The notes beneath the pieces are model-generated. The model ran no database searches. It was given only the letters and a program-made list of their open reading frames with translations, and was not told the origin of the DNA. The position numbers and the translations under genes were made by a program. Positions 54,505 to 62,893 of a stretch of DNA of 64,000 nucleotides are shown here, piece after piece (position 1 is the first letter of the stretch; each line of letters starts with the position of its first letter). The stretch comes from Geothrix sp. (GTDB lineage Bacteria > Acidobacteriota > Holophagae > Holophagales > Holophagaceae): contig NZ_CP126625.1 in NCBI RefSeq assembly GCF_030219325.1, positions 1,848,857 through 1,912,856 of the forward strand. Reading direction: 5' to 3'.

Positions 54505-54985
54505 GTTGCAGCTCCTGTTGTGCTCACCGCATCGCGACACGCGAATGCACCACTCCCAACCTGTCGAAAGACAGGGCCTTGCCCATCGGGCGCCACAGTC
54601 ACGCGCCACGCCGAACTTGCCACCCAGAGGGTTCGATCTATCGATCGCCCGCCCGAACCAGCGTTCCCCAAGGATTGAGGTGTTCTCCCGAAGGCGCTAG
54701 GGGTGAAATTGACACCCAAACACCTGTGAACTCAGGAGGCTGCGTGCGCACAGCGGTTGTGACATGCATCACTGCAGCGGGCCCATGGCAAGTTGGCATG
54801 TTGAGCGCTTTTCCAGGCCCAGGCTTTCCCGTCATGGCGGAGCGATAGAGCTCTCGGGGTGAGGGTGCAAAGCGAAGCGGCCCTTGTGGCTTGCGCCCTC
54901 AACCTGAGGGCGGACAGTCACACGGATGACGGGAAAGCCGTCGAGGGAGGTGCGACTCGCGAGACTTTGACTTGGGGCAGGGGGG
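54505..54985. other. Noncoding region with candidate oriT
   Basis: No gene is visible. Perfect inverted repeats are CCTGTC-GAAA-GACAGG at about 54584-54599 or nearby, GGGTG/CACCC nested in AGGTGTT/AACACCT near 54678-54731, and CGCCCTCA-ACC-TGAGGGCG at 54894-54912. The last is preceded by CTTG and so reads TTGCGCCCTC, close to the nic motif TAAGTGCGCCCT of R1162-type origins. It lies directly upstream of the mobilization genes. The exact nic site is not shown. Confidence 0.4.
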
Positions 54986-56197
54986 TCAGGCGTTCTTCAT
55001 CAGCGGGATTACAGCAGTGCCTGTCTTGAGCTTGTCCAGATAATCGGCCCACTGCTGCATCATCTTCCGCCGCTCAGCCAAGTGTGCGGTGCGGTTGTAG
55101 GCGCGTCCATTCGGGTCACGAACGGCATGGGCGAGCTGGTGCTCAATGAAGTCGGGCCGCACTCCAAGAACTTCGTCCAGGATGGTGCGAGCCACAGCCC
55201 GGAAGCCGTGACCGGTCATTTCCTCCTTGCCGATGCCCATGCGTCGCATGGCGGCAAGGACAGCGTTTTCACTCATGGGTCGAGTGATGCTCCGAGCGCT
55301 GGGGAAAACATAGCGCCCTCTCTCAGTAAGGGGTTTCAGGTCTCGTAGAATTTCCACCGCTTGGGTGGAGAGCGGAACAATGTGGTGGGTCTTGGTCTTG
55401 GTAACGAAGTACCGCCATTCAGAAGCTTCGAGATCCATATCCACCCATTCCGCCTTCCGAAGTTCGCCGGGGCGCACGAAGACCAAGGGGGCAAGCCGAA
55501 GGGCGCATTTCACGATGAAGGTCCCCTCATACCCATCCATCGCTCGCAGGATTTCCGCCACTCGGTTTGGGTCAGTGGTGGCAGCAAAATGGTTAGTCTC
55601 CGCTGGGGGCAGGGCACCTCGCAGATCCCCAGATGGGTCGTGTTCTGCCCTTGCGGTAGCTACCGCGTAGCGAAACACCTGCCCGCAGGTGCTTCGGACG
55701 CGGTGGGCAGTATCCAGTGCCCCACGGCCTTCCACGCGACGGATGACGGAAAGCAGCTCGATGGCTGTGATCTCTGCGATCGGGCGCGGGCCAATCCAAG
55801 GAAACACATCCCGTTCAAGACGGCGCAGCACTCTATCCCTGTGAAGCTCCGCCCAAGTGTTAGAGAACTTGGCGTACCACTCCCTGGCCAAAACTTCGAA
55901 GCTGTTCGCCGCTCGATCCGCTTTTGCGGCCTTCTGTGCTTTGCGATTCGCGCTGGGATCAACGCCATCCGCCAGTATTTTGCGGGCCGCATCCCGGCGA
56001 TCCCGGGCCTCCTTCAGACCCACATCCGGATAGACGCCCAGGGACAGGCGCTTCTCTTTCCCCTCGAAGCGGTACTTCAGGCGCCACCACTTGCCTCCGC
56101 TCGGGGAGACCTCCAGATAAAGCCCCCGCTCGTCGTAGAGCTTGGTTGGTTTCTCGCCAGCTTTGGCCTTGCGAATGGTGACGTCGGTCAGCGACAT
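54986..56197 (-). CDS. int: P4-type tyrosine integrase
   Basis: This 403-residue recombinase has the DUF4102 arm-binding start (MSLTDVTIRKAKAGEKPTKL, DERGLYLEVSPSGGKWW) and the catalytic domain with R in VRPGELRKAEW, HGFRAVART (H-x2-R) and Y in AYNRTAHLAERR/ADYLD near the end. It is directed toward the island interior and its start is about 160 bases from the tRNA. No good Shine-Dalgarno precedes ATG 56197; instead an inverted TGCCCCC motif overlaps it. It should integrate and excise the island at the tRNA 3' end. Confidence 0.93.
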   Translation of the reverse strand: MSLTDVTIRKAKAGEKPTKLYDERGLYLEVSPSGGKWWRLKYRFEGKEKRLSLGVYPDVGLKEARDRRDAARKILADGVDPSANRKAQKAAKADRAANSFEVLAREWYAKFSNTWAELHRDRVLRRLERDVFPWIGPRPIAEITAIELLSVIRRVEGRGALDTAHRVRSTCGQVFRYAVATARAEHDPSGDLRGALPPAETNHFAATTDPNRVAEILRAMDGYEGTFIVKCALRLAPLVFVRPGELRKAEWVDMDLEASEWRYFVTKTKTHHIVPLSTQAVEILRDLKPLTERGRYVFPSARSITRPMSENAVLAAMRRMGIGKEEMTGHGFRAVARTILDEVLGVRPDFIEHQLAHAVRDPNGRAYNRTAHLAERRKMMQQWADYLDKLKTGTAVIPLMKNA

Positions 56198-56258
56198 GGG
56201 GGCAACTCTTAAGGGCAACATCCCTATTGCCCCTAATCATGCCCCCAGTTGCCCCCGG
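56195..56258. repeat. Right-end TGCCCC repeats (putative integrase arm sites)
   Basis: Five related motifs occur: two inverted (ATGGGGGCAAC from 56196, AAGGGCAAC near 56211) and three direct (TTGCCCCTAA 56227-56236, ATGCCCCCAG 56239-56248, TTGCCCCCGG 56249-56258). The direct copies match the left-end repeats. The first overlaps the integrase start codon. Confidence 0.55.
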
Positions 56259-56360
56259 ATTCCAATGAAACCCATCGGACCCTAATGGACTAAGATTTCG
56301 CATGAATCTTAGATTTTTCAGGTCTTTTCGGATGGTATTGGATGTTGTTGGATGTTGTAT

Positions 56361-56436
56361 TGGTGGCCCCGGTGGGGTTCGAACCCACGACCAAGCGGTT
56401 ATGAGCCGCCAGCTCTGACCGCTGAGCTACAGGGCC
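56361..56436 (-). tRNA. tRNA with CAT anticodon, probably tRNA-Ile2
   Basis: This 76-base cloverleaf includes CCA. The acceptor is GGCCCTG/CGGGGCC, the anticodon loop CTCATAA and the T arm GTGGG-TTCGAAC-CCCAC. The GGCCC start, GGCGGCTCATAACCGCTTGGTCG core and short D loop resemble tRNA-Ile(CAU), whose C34 becomes lysidine, more than tRNA-Met. It is the island's attachment site; its 3' end faces the integrase. Confidence 0.88.
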
Positions 56437-56472
56437 AGGGGCAGTGTAGCAAACGGATTCCGGAGTGCAGGG

Positions 56473-57096
56473 TCACAGCCCGCGGATGGCGCGGCCACCC
56501 ACGGCGAAATCCAGCAGCTGCAGCATGCGATCCGCGAGGGTCGGCAGGTCCTCGGATTCGAGGAGGAACTGCCGTTCCGTCGGTTCGAAGTCCAGGGCCA
56601 TGGCCAGGGTGTTGAGACGGCCCGTGTCTTCCAGGGGCAGATCCAGGAGTTCCTTGAGCTGGGTCTCGATGCCCTCAGCCGCCGCGTAGGCGTGGAGGGA
56701 CTCCATGAGATGACGGCGATGGGGACCGGGCCAGAGCACCGAGGCGTTGAATGGGATCGCTTCGAAACGACACTGGCGGAATGGCTTCCCGGGGAGTTCC
56801 TCCAGGATCCGGACCGTCTCCTTCCCCTGGAGCAGTAGGTTCCAGCGTCCCGAGGTGAGGGGCTCGGCCCGTACCACTTCGGCCAGGCAGCCCGTCTCGA
56901 AGATGGGCGCGGTCTCCCCCAGGGAGCCCGGGTCCGGTGTCTCCCGCATCAGGGTGAGGATCAGGTGGTGGTGGGCGTTCAGCACCTCCACCGTCATCTC
57001 CTGGTACCGGGGCTCGAAGATCCGGACCGGCAGGAAGGTCTGCGGGAACAGCACGACCTGGGGCAGGGGGAAGAGGGGGAGAATGGCTGGTAGCAT
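56473..57096 (-). CDS. LON N-terminal substrate-binding domain protein
   Basis: This 207-residue protein has the LON domain (LPLFPLPQVVLFPQTFLPVRIFEPRY), which recognises degradation substrates in Lon protease, but no ATPase or protease domain. Such stand-alone proteins are common and of unknown function. ATG 57096 has AAGGTG at suitable spacing; the frame upstream is not supported. It diverges from kpsF with 36 bases between the starts. Confidence 0.88.
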   Translation of the reverse strand: MLPAILPLFPLPQVVLFPQTFLPVRIFEPRYQEMTVEVLNAHHHLILTLMRETPDPGSLGETAPIFETGCLAEVVRAEPLTSGRWNLLLQGKETVRILEELPGKPFRQCRFEAIPFNASVLWPGPHRRHLMESLHAYAAAEGIETQLKELLDLPLEDTGRLNTLAMALDFEPTERQFLLESEDLPTLADRMLQLLDFAVGGRAIRGL

Positions 57097-57132
57097 GAAC
57101 ACCTTGCTCGCCAACGCATCGGAGTCGAAACA

Positions 57133-58119
57133 GTGAAGGATGAGAACGAGGCCGCTGGATCGCTCGAGGTCGGAAATGCCGTGCTGGACGCGGCCCAGGG
57201 GGCCCTTCGGGAATTGAGGGAAACCTGGGATCCGCAGGTCGTGGATGGCTGGGTCCGCATGGTGATGGGCAGAAGCGGTCGGGTGGTATTGACCGGGATG
57301 GGCAAGTCGGGACTCGTGGCCCAGAAGATCGCGGCCACCCTCGCCTCGACAGGCTGTCCCGGCTTCTTCCTCCATCCCGCGGAGGCCCTCCACGGCGACC
57401 TGGGCATGGTGACACCCGAGGATTCCATCCTCGCCCTGTCGAACAGCGGCGAGAGCGAAGAGGTGGTGCGCCTCCTCCCGAGCCTCCTCCGGCTGGGCAT
57501 CCCCATCGCGGCCATCACCGCGAAGCCGGACAGCAGCCTGGGGCAGGCGGCCGACTGGACCTTCAGCTACCGGCTCCCCGAAGGCGAGGGCTGTCCCCTG
57601 GACCTGGCGCCGATGGCCAGCACGACCCTCCAGCTGGTCTGGGGCGATGTGCTGGCGAGCAGCCTGATGGCCCGGAAGGGCTTCACCCGGGACCTCTTCG
57701 CCCTCAATCACCCTGGTGGAAGTCTGGGTGCCAAACTGGTGAAGGTGGAGTCCTTGATGCACGAATCCTGGCCGATCGTCGGACCTGAGGCTTCGCTCAC
57801 CAAGGTCCTGAAGGCCATGACCGAGGGTCGACTCGGCATGGCGGGCGTCCTCGAAGGGGGCACACTCTCCGGCGTCATCACGGACGGGGACCTCCGCCGC
57901 GCCCTCGAGAAGGCCGAGCAGGATGGGCGGAATCCACTGGAGCTCTCAGCCAGCCAGGTCATGACCCGGAATCCCGCCACCATCGGAGATCAGGCCCTGG
58001 CCCTGGAGGCCGCGGGCCTCATGGAGACCCGGAAGATCACCTTCCTTGTGGTGACTCGGAAGGGTATTCCATGTGGGGTCCTCCACATCCATGATCTGTT
58101 GGCATCCAAGGTCTTATGA
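57133..58119 (+). CDS. kdsD: Arabinose-5-phosphate isomerase (KpsF/KdsD)
   Basis: This 328-residue protein has an N-terminal SIS domain (LTGMGKSGLVAQKIA, LSNSGESEEV, LAPMASTT) and two CBS domains (MHESWPIV and VMTRNPATI regions). It converts ribulose-5-phosphate to arabinose-5-phosphate for KDO, a lipopolysaccharide sugar. It starts at GTG 57133 with GGAG eight bases upstream. The next gene exports lipopolysaccharide, consistent with a shared pathway. Confidence 0.93.
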   Translation: MKDENEAAGSLEVGNAVLDAAQGALRELRETWDPQVVDGWVRMVMGRSGRVVLTGMGKSGLVAQKIAATLASTGCPGFFLHPAEALHGDLGMVTPEDSILALSNSGESEEVVRLLPSLLRLGIPIAAITAKPDSSLGQAADWTFSYRLPEGEGCPLDLAPMASTTLQLVWGDVLASSLMARKGFTRDLFALNHPGGSLGAKLVKVESLMHESWPIVGPEASLTKVLKAMTEGRLGMAGVLEGGTLSGVITDGDLRRALEKAEQDGRNPLELSASQVMTRNPATIGDQALALEAAGLMETRKITFLVVTRKGIPCGVLHIHDLLASKVL

Positions 58120-58193
58120 ATCGCCCAGGCGGGCATCGTCGAACATCCAAGGTTACATAATATACATTATCGAAACTAAATCAGGACCCCAAG

Positions 58194-60434
58194 GTGCACT
58201 CCGTTCTGTCCCGATATGTCCTCCGACGCTGGGCGACCCCCTTCCTGGGCGCCCTTCTGTTCTACGGCTTCCTCCTCCTCTCGTGGGAGATGGTGACCAT
58301 CTCGAAGGAGATCTTCTCCCAGGGCGCCCCCCTGCGGTGGTTGCTGCCGATGCTGCTGACCTCCATGCCCGAGAACCTCGGACTGGTCCTGCCCATGGCC
58401 GCCGTCCTGGGTGGGCTGCTGGGAACCCAGCAGCTCATGGAGGGCTCTGAACTGGTGGCCGCCCAGGGACTTGGCGCGGGCCGGCGGACCTGGACCGCTC
58501 CCTGGCTCAAGATGGCCTTCTGGCTGGTCCTCCTGGCCACCCTCAACGCCCACGTTCTGGTACCCGCCGCAGCCCGGCTGCAGCAGACGGTGCGGGTCCG
58601 GATGACCGAGGACGCCAAGGCGAGGTTCCTCCGGCCCGGGGCTCCGCCCTGGTTCCCGCCGGGAGCCCCCAACTCGGCTTTCTGGGTGTCTCCGGAAGGT
58701 CAGGTCCACATCATGGAGTCCACCCCCCAGGGGGTTCAGCATCTGACGGCCTCCACCATGACCTACGCCTTGGAGGCCAAGCCAGATGGGTCCTCTGAGT
58801 TGCAGCTCCACCTCACGGGCCTTCAGGGGGCGCTCTACCAGACCTCCGGCCAGGGAAGCGTCATCCATCTGAGCCAGGAGAAACAGGTCCTCCGGTTCGG
58901 CATTCCGGCCGGGACCCGCCTGCTGCCGCCCACGCCCCTGCGCTACGAGAGTTCGGCGGCCCTGCTGGGCATCCTCCGGGCCGGCCCACTGCCAGCGGAG
59001 GCTGATCGCGAGGCCCGGGATCTCCGGCTCAAGGCGGCCATGGAGTTCTGCCGTCGCACCACCCTGCCCTTGGCGGCCGCGGCCCTCCTGCTGCTGGGCA
59101 TCGCGGTGGGTTTCGGCCATCCGCGGTTCCATCGCGGGGGCGCCATCCTCAAGAGCCTGGGCATCATCATGCTCTATTACCTTGTCATGAAGTACTTTGA
59201 AACCATGTGGATGAACGAGAAAATCAAATCGGTCGTCCCGCTCCTCCTTGTGCCATTTCCATTCCTGGCGGGAGGCTGGCTCCTGCTCCGGGAGCGTCTG
59301 AAACCCCACCGGTCCAACCCCATGGAGGGCGGATTCAGCGCCATCTTCCGGCCGATCCGGATGGGGATGGCCCCCCTGCTGGATCAAGTGAAGCATCGTC
59401 GGGATGCCCTTGCAGCCTGGCTCCATGGCAAGGGGACCCGGCACGGGATCCTGCGGCACTGGTCGAGCCTCGCTTGGTGGCGTAACTGGGGCTCGGCCCT
59501 GGGCAGCCTGCTCGTCCTGAACCTGCTCGTGGAATATGCCAGTCTGGCTGGCGACCTGTCGAAAAATGGCGTCCATTTCGTTGTTTTCATTCAATATTGG
59601 TTCTGGAATCTACCTCCATTCCTGGTCGTCGCACTGCCCATCTCGTTCCTTCTCGGCACCCTCCTGACACTCTCGGAGGCGGCGCTCAGCCGGGAGTGGC
59701 TGGCACTTCGCGCAGGCGGGGTCAGTCTGTTGCGCTGGCTATGGAGCAGCCGCTGGGCCTGGGGCTTGGTCGCAGCCCTCACCCTGGTCCTCCAGGTCGG
59801 TCTGGCGCCACGAGCTATGACCAAAGCCAACCAGCTTTACCGTCAAATCCTCAATCGGCCCCAGGGACAATTCTCCACGCGGCCATGGCTCTACCTCGGC
59901 TCCACGGGCGTGCTCTGGCACCTCCAGGCTGAACAGCGCTGGGGATTTCCGCTGAAGGCGCCCGGGGAGGCCCCCCTCCTCCTCCGATGGCAGATGGGAG
60001 AGACGCATTCCGAAGCCCTGGCTTGGGGTGGGTTGCGCCTTGTCCAGGGGCCCCCGGTCGAACGGCTCTTCCCGGCCAGGGCGCTCCGGAACACGGTCAG
60101 TGCGGAGGAAGCCCAGACCATCGACCTGGTGCATTGGCAGTTGTGGGCCCCGGATCCAGAGCGGGCCTACATGCTGTGGGGTCGCCTGCTGGGCTGGCTG
60201 GCCGGCCCCTGCCTGGTGCTGGCGATGCTCTCCTTCGCCTTCCCCGGCCCCAGGCAGGGACGGGGGCAGGCCATGGGCGCCGGACTGGTGGCGGGCCTGG
60301 TGTTCCTCGGCCTGCAGACCCTCTTCGGAGGGGCGGCGCGGGCCTCGGAGATCCCGGCCTACTGGGGGGTGCTCGCTCCCCTGTTCCTCCTGCTTTCCGT
60401 GTGCCTCCTCCGCCTCCGCCGGCTCAGGACCTGA
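58194..60434 (+). CDS. LptF-LptG fusion, lipopolysaccharide export permease
   Basis: This 746-residue protein contains two YjgP/YjgQ permease units in tandem. The first (about 1-375) begins SRYVLRRWATPFLGALLFYGFLLLSWE and the second (about 420-740) has LVVALPISFLLGTLLTLSE and LALRAGGVSLLRW, typical of LptG-type segments. In most bacteria LptF and LptG are two proteins of about 360 residues that form the LptB2FG transporter. Here one reading frame covers both, without a stop or frameshift between. The start is GTG 58194 after AGGACCCC. A TATACATTAT-rich stretch lies about 30 bases upstream. Confidence 0.88.
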   Translation: MHSVLSRYVLRRWATPFLGALLFYGFLLLSWEMVTISKEIFSQGAPLRWLLPMLLTSMPENLGLVLPMAAVLGGLLGTQQLMEGSELVAAQGLGAGRRTWTAPWLKMAFWLVLLATLNAHVLVPAAARLQQTVRVRMTEDAKARFLRPGAPPWFPPGAPNSAFWVSPEGQVHIMESTPQGVQHLTASTMTYALEAKPDGSSELQLHLTGLQGALYQTSGQGSVIHLSQEKQVLRFGIPAGTRLLPPTPLRYESSAALLGILRAGPLPAEADREARDLRLKAAMEFCRRTTLPLAAAALLLLGIAVGFGHPRFHRGGAILKSLGIIMLYYLVMKYFETMWMNEKIKSVVPLLLVPFPFLAGGWLLLRERLKPHRSNPMEGGFSAIFRPIRMGMAPLLDQVKHRRDALAAWLHGKGTRHGILRHWSSLAWWRNWGSALGSLLVLNLLVEYASLAGDLSKNGVHFVVFIQYWFWNLPPFLVVALPISFLLGTLLTLSEAALSREWLALRAGGVSLLRWLWSSRWAWGLVAALTLVLQVGLAPRAMTKANQLYRQILNRPQGQFSTRPWLYLGSTGVLWHLQAEQRWGFPLKAPGEAPLLLRWQMGETHSEALAWGGLRLVQGPPVERLFPARALRNTVSAEEAQTIDLVHWQLWAPDPERAYMLWGRLLGWLAGPCLVLAMLSFAFPGPRQGRGQAMGAGLVAGLVFLGLQTLFGGAARASEIPAYWGVLAPLFLLLSVCLLRLRRLRT

Positions 60435-60435
60435 G

Positions 60436-61560
60436 GTGAGCAGGCTCCTCGACCAGGCGCTCGCCCCCCTGGACCAGCATCCCACCCTCCGTCCGGGCGA
60501 CCGGGTCCTGGCAGCCATGTCCGGCGGCGTCGACAGCTCCGTCATGGCGGCACTCCTGCATCGGGCCGGGTACCAGGTCATCGGCATCTCCATGCAGCTG
60601 TTCGAGAAGGACAGCGCTCAAAGTTCCGAGGGGAAGTGCTGCACTTTGGATGATTTCCATGATGCAAGAAGGGTCGCGCATCAGGTGGGTTTCCCCCACT
60701 ATGTGATGGACTTCGAAGCCTGGTTCCGGGAGACGGTCATTGATGGGTTCATCCAGGGGTACTTGGACGGTGAAACTCCAAGTCCATGCATTCGTTGCAA
60801 TCAACACCTCAAATTCTCCGCGCTGATGGAGCGGGCTGAATCGCTGGACGCGCCCTTCGTCGCCACAGGCCACTATTCGACCATCACCCGTGAGGCTGGA
60901 CGTTGGCATCTCCGGAAGGCCTCTGATCCCGGCAAGGACCAGAGCTACTTCCTCTTCCACCACACCCAGGCCACCCTGGCGCGCACCCTGTTCCCCCTGG
61001 CCCATCTCACGAAGCCCGAAGTCCGCCGACTGGGGGCTGAGCTGGGGTTGCACCTCGCCGAGAAACCCGAAAGCCAGGAGATCTGCTTCGTCACCCAGGA
61101 CCGCTACGACGCCTTCATCGAAGCCGAAGGTCGCGACCCCGGCGTCGGCGAAGGGGATATCCGCCACCTGGACGGGCGCGTCCTGGGGCGCCACCAGGGG
61201 TACTGGCGGCACACCGTGGGCCAGAGGCGCGGCCTGGGCGTGGCCTTCTCGGAACCCCTCTATGTGATCAGGACTGAACCGGCCACCAACACCGTGTGGG
61301 TCGGGCCCGAGTCGGGTCTGATGGCGCGGGAGCTCGTGGCGCGGGAGCTCAACTGGATCCACGCCGCCCCGGCCGGTCCACTGGCGTGCGAGGCGCGCAT
61401 CCGCAGCCGCGCTCCCGAGGCGGAGGCGCTGGTCATCCCCCTCCCCGATGGGCGCGTGAAGGTCGCCTTCGCCGAAGCCCAGAGGGCCATCGCCCCGGGC
61501 CAGGCGGTGGTCTTCTACCGCGAGGGCGAGGTGCTGGGCGGCGGCTGGATCGACGGATGA
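60436..61560 (+). CDS. mnmA: tRNA-specific 2-thiouridylase MnmA
   Basis: This 374-residue enzyme inserts sulfur at U34 of Lys, Glu and Gln tRNAs. The PP-loop is AAMSGGVDSSVM; the catalytic cysteines lie in PCIRCNQHLKF and QEICFV; the C-terminal barrel ends GEVLGGGWID. The start is GTG 60436, one base after the lptFG stop, with AGGACC upstream, so they are probably co-transcribed. The frame upstream lies inside lptFG. Confidence 0.95.
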   Translation: MSRLLDQALAPLDQHPTLRPGDRVLAAMSGGVDSSVMAALLHRAGYQVIGISMQLFEKDSAQSSEGKCCTLDDFHDARRVAHQVGFPHYVMDFEAWFRETVIDGFIQGYLDGETPSPCIRCNQHLKFSALMERAESLDAPFVATGHYSTITREAGRWHLRKASDPGKDQSYFLFHHTQATLARTLFPLAHLTKPEVRRLGAELGLHLAEKPESQEICFVTQDRYDAFIEAEGRDPGVGEGDIRHLDGRVLGRHQGYWRHTVGQRRGLGVAFSEPLYVIRTEPATNTVWVGPESGLMARELVARELNWIHAAPAGPLACEARIRSRAPEAEALVIPLPDGRVKVAFAEAQRAIAPGQAVVFYREGEVLGGGWIDG

Positions 61561-61616
61561 CCGGGCCCTCAGTTCCTGTGACCCCTGCCCTGCCCGACCC
61601 TGGGTAGCCTTCCTGC

Positions 61617-62147
61617 ATGAACAGCTACCGGCTCTGGGTCCTGGCCCACCCCTACCTTTCCGCCGCGATCCAGTTCGGCCTGCTCGGCACGCTGGGCGAG
61701 TTGGGGGCCGCCTCCATGAAGGCCCGCCGCCTGACGCTTCCCTGCACGCCAGTGCAGGTGCTCCTGAAGGTGATGGCCTGGGCCTTGCTCGGGCTGGTCA
61801 TCAAGGCCGGATTCGTGGGCATGAAGGGCTTCACCCGGGCTCTGCTCGATCACCACATCCTCCCGGTCTTCCTGTCCACCGGCATCGGCTGGGCCTTCTC
61901 CCTCTCGACGCTGACCAACCTCTTCTTCGGGCCCCAGATGATGCTGTTCCACCGGCTGGAGGACAACCTCATCCTGCGCCGCCGGGGCTTCGATGGGATG
62001 ATGCCCGCGATCCGGACCCTCGCCTGGTTCTGGATCCCGGCGCACACCCTCACCTTCAGCCTGCCTCCCGAGTTCCAGGTCGGCCTCGCCGCCCTCTGGT
62101 CCCTGGTTCTCGGGGTCATTCTGGGCCTGGCCGCATCCCGCAGGTAG
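61617..62147 (+). CDS. Small polytopic membrane protein
   Basis: This 176-residue protein has about four hydrophobic segments (15-33, 48-70, 85-108, 150-172) and a charged loop with FHRLEDNLILRRRGFD. The pattern is slightly like Mpv17/PMP22 proteins, but I am not certain. It follows mnmA with 56 bases and a weak ribosome site. No function can be assigned. Confidence 0.65.
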   Translation: MNSYRLWVLAHPYLSAAIQFGLLGTLGELGAASMKARRLTLPCTPVQVLLKVMAWALLGLVIKAGFVGMKGFTRALLDHHILPVFLSTGIGWAFSLSTLTNLFFGPQMMLFHRLEDNLILRRRGFDGMMPAIRTLAWFWIPAHTLTFSLPPEFQVGLAALWSLVLGVILGLAASRR

Positions 62148-62168
62148 CCAGCCGATCCCGGACACAGG

Positions 62169-62188
62169 AAAGCCCCCTTGCGGGGGCT
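62169..62188 (-). terminator. Terminator of the tRNA pair
   Basis: On the minus strand a 7-bp stem AGCCCCC/GGGGGCT with a GCAA loop is followed by TTTCC, just behind the tRNA-Cys 3' end. Confidence 0.7.
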
Positions 62189-62192
62189 GTGC

Positions 62193-62267
62193 TGGAGGCG
62201 CCGATCGGATTCGAACCGATGTATACGGGATTTGCAGTCCCGGGCCTTACCACTTGGCGACGGCGCC
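62193..62267 (-). tRNA. tRNA-Cys (anticodon GCA)
   Basis: This 75-base cloverleaf has acceptor GGCGCCG/CGGCGCC, anticodon loop CTGCAAA, T arm ATCGG-TTCGAAT-CCGAT, discriminator T and encoded CCA, all typical of tRNA-Cys. Confidence 0.95.
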
Positions 62268-62323
62268 TTGCGTTGCTGCAGTCTGACATTGAATGACACG
62301 GGCCGCTTGCGCGGCCCGGGCAG

Positions 62324-62398
<75 letters not shown>

Positions 62399-62434
62399 GT
62401 GAGACATCAAGCCTAGCAATGGCGCGCGGTCCGG

Positions 62435-62866
62435 TCAACGGTCTTTTTCGGATCGGCAGGTCCCGCAGAGTCCGAACAACTGGAGCTGATGACGGGTGAT
62501 CCGGAATCCTGAGAGCGTTTCCAGGTGCCTCAGGGATTCGTCGAGACCGCAGGCGTCCACCTCCACCGTCCGGCCGCAGCGCTCGCACTGGAGGTGGTGG
62601 TGGTGGTCGCGCGACTCGCAGCGGACGAACCGCATCACCTGGTCGGTGCCGAGGATGCTCTCGGCCCAGCCTTCGCGGACGAAGCGTTCGAGGTTCCGGT
62701 AGACCGTGGGAAGGCCGGAGCGGCGCTCGGGCATGCGCTCCCAGATCTCCTCCACCGTGAGCGGCCGGTCGGAATCCCGCAGCACCTGGAGGATGCCTTC
62801 CCGCTGCGGCGTCTGCCGCATGCCTGCGGCACGGAGGGAGGGGGTTGGTGAGGCGGAGTCGGCCAT
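62435..62866 (-). CDS. Fur-family transcriptional regulator
   Basis: This 143-residue protein has the Fur winged helix (GMRQTPQREGILQVL, SGLPTVYRNLERFVREGW) and the HHHHLQCERCGRTVEVD region with a second LCGTC pair, the four-Cys zinc site. Whether it senses iron, zinc or peroxide cannot be told. ATG 62866 is followed by the frame; only 27 bases separate it from the divergent sensor kinase. Confidence 0.9.
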   Translation of the reverse strand: MADSASPTPSLRAAGMRQTPQREGILQVLRDSDRPLTVEEIWERMPERRSGLPTVYRNLERFVREGWAESILGTDQVMRFVRCESRDHHHHLQCERCGRTVEVDACGLDESLRHLETLSGFRITRHQLQLFGLCGTCRSEKDR

Positions 62867-62893
62867 GGCCCTAGGATGGCAGATTCGGGCACC

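Larger units (their letters stand above)
35206..56375. mobile_element. Integrated mobilizable genomic island at a tRNA gene
   Basis: The segment runs from a tRNA-3'-end-like sequence (35206-35219) to the 3' end of the CAT-anticodon tRNA gene. A P4-type tyrosine integrase lies next to the tRNA. Inside are excisionase/AlpA-like genes, a primase-helicase, radC, a relaxase, its accessory protein and coupling protein, plus restriction and NTPase genes, and codon composition varies strongly between modules. There are no type IV secretion genes, so transfer would need a helper element. Confidence 0.85.

Noticed and set aside
35206-56436. Prophage interpretation of the island
   Set aside because: No capsid, tail, terminase or lysis genes are present; relaxase and coupling protein point to a mobilizable element.
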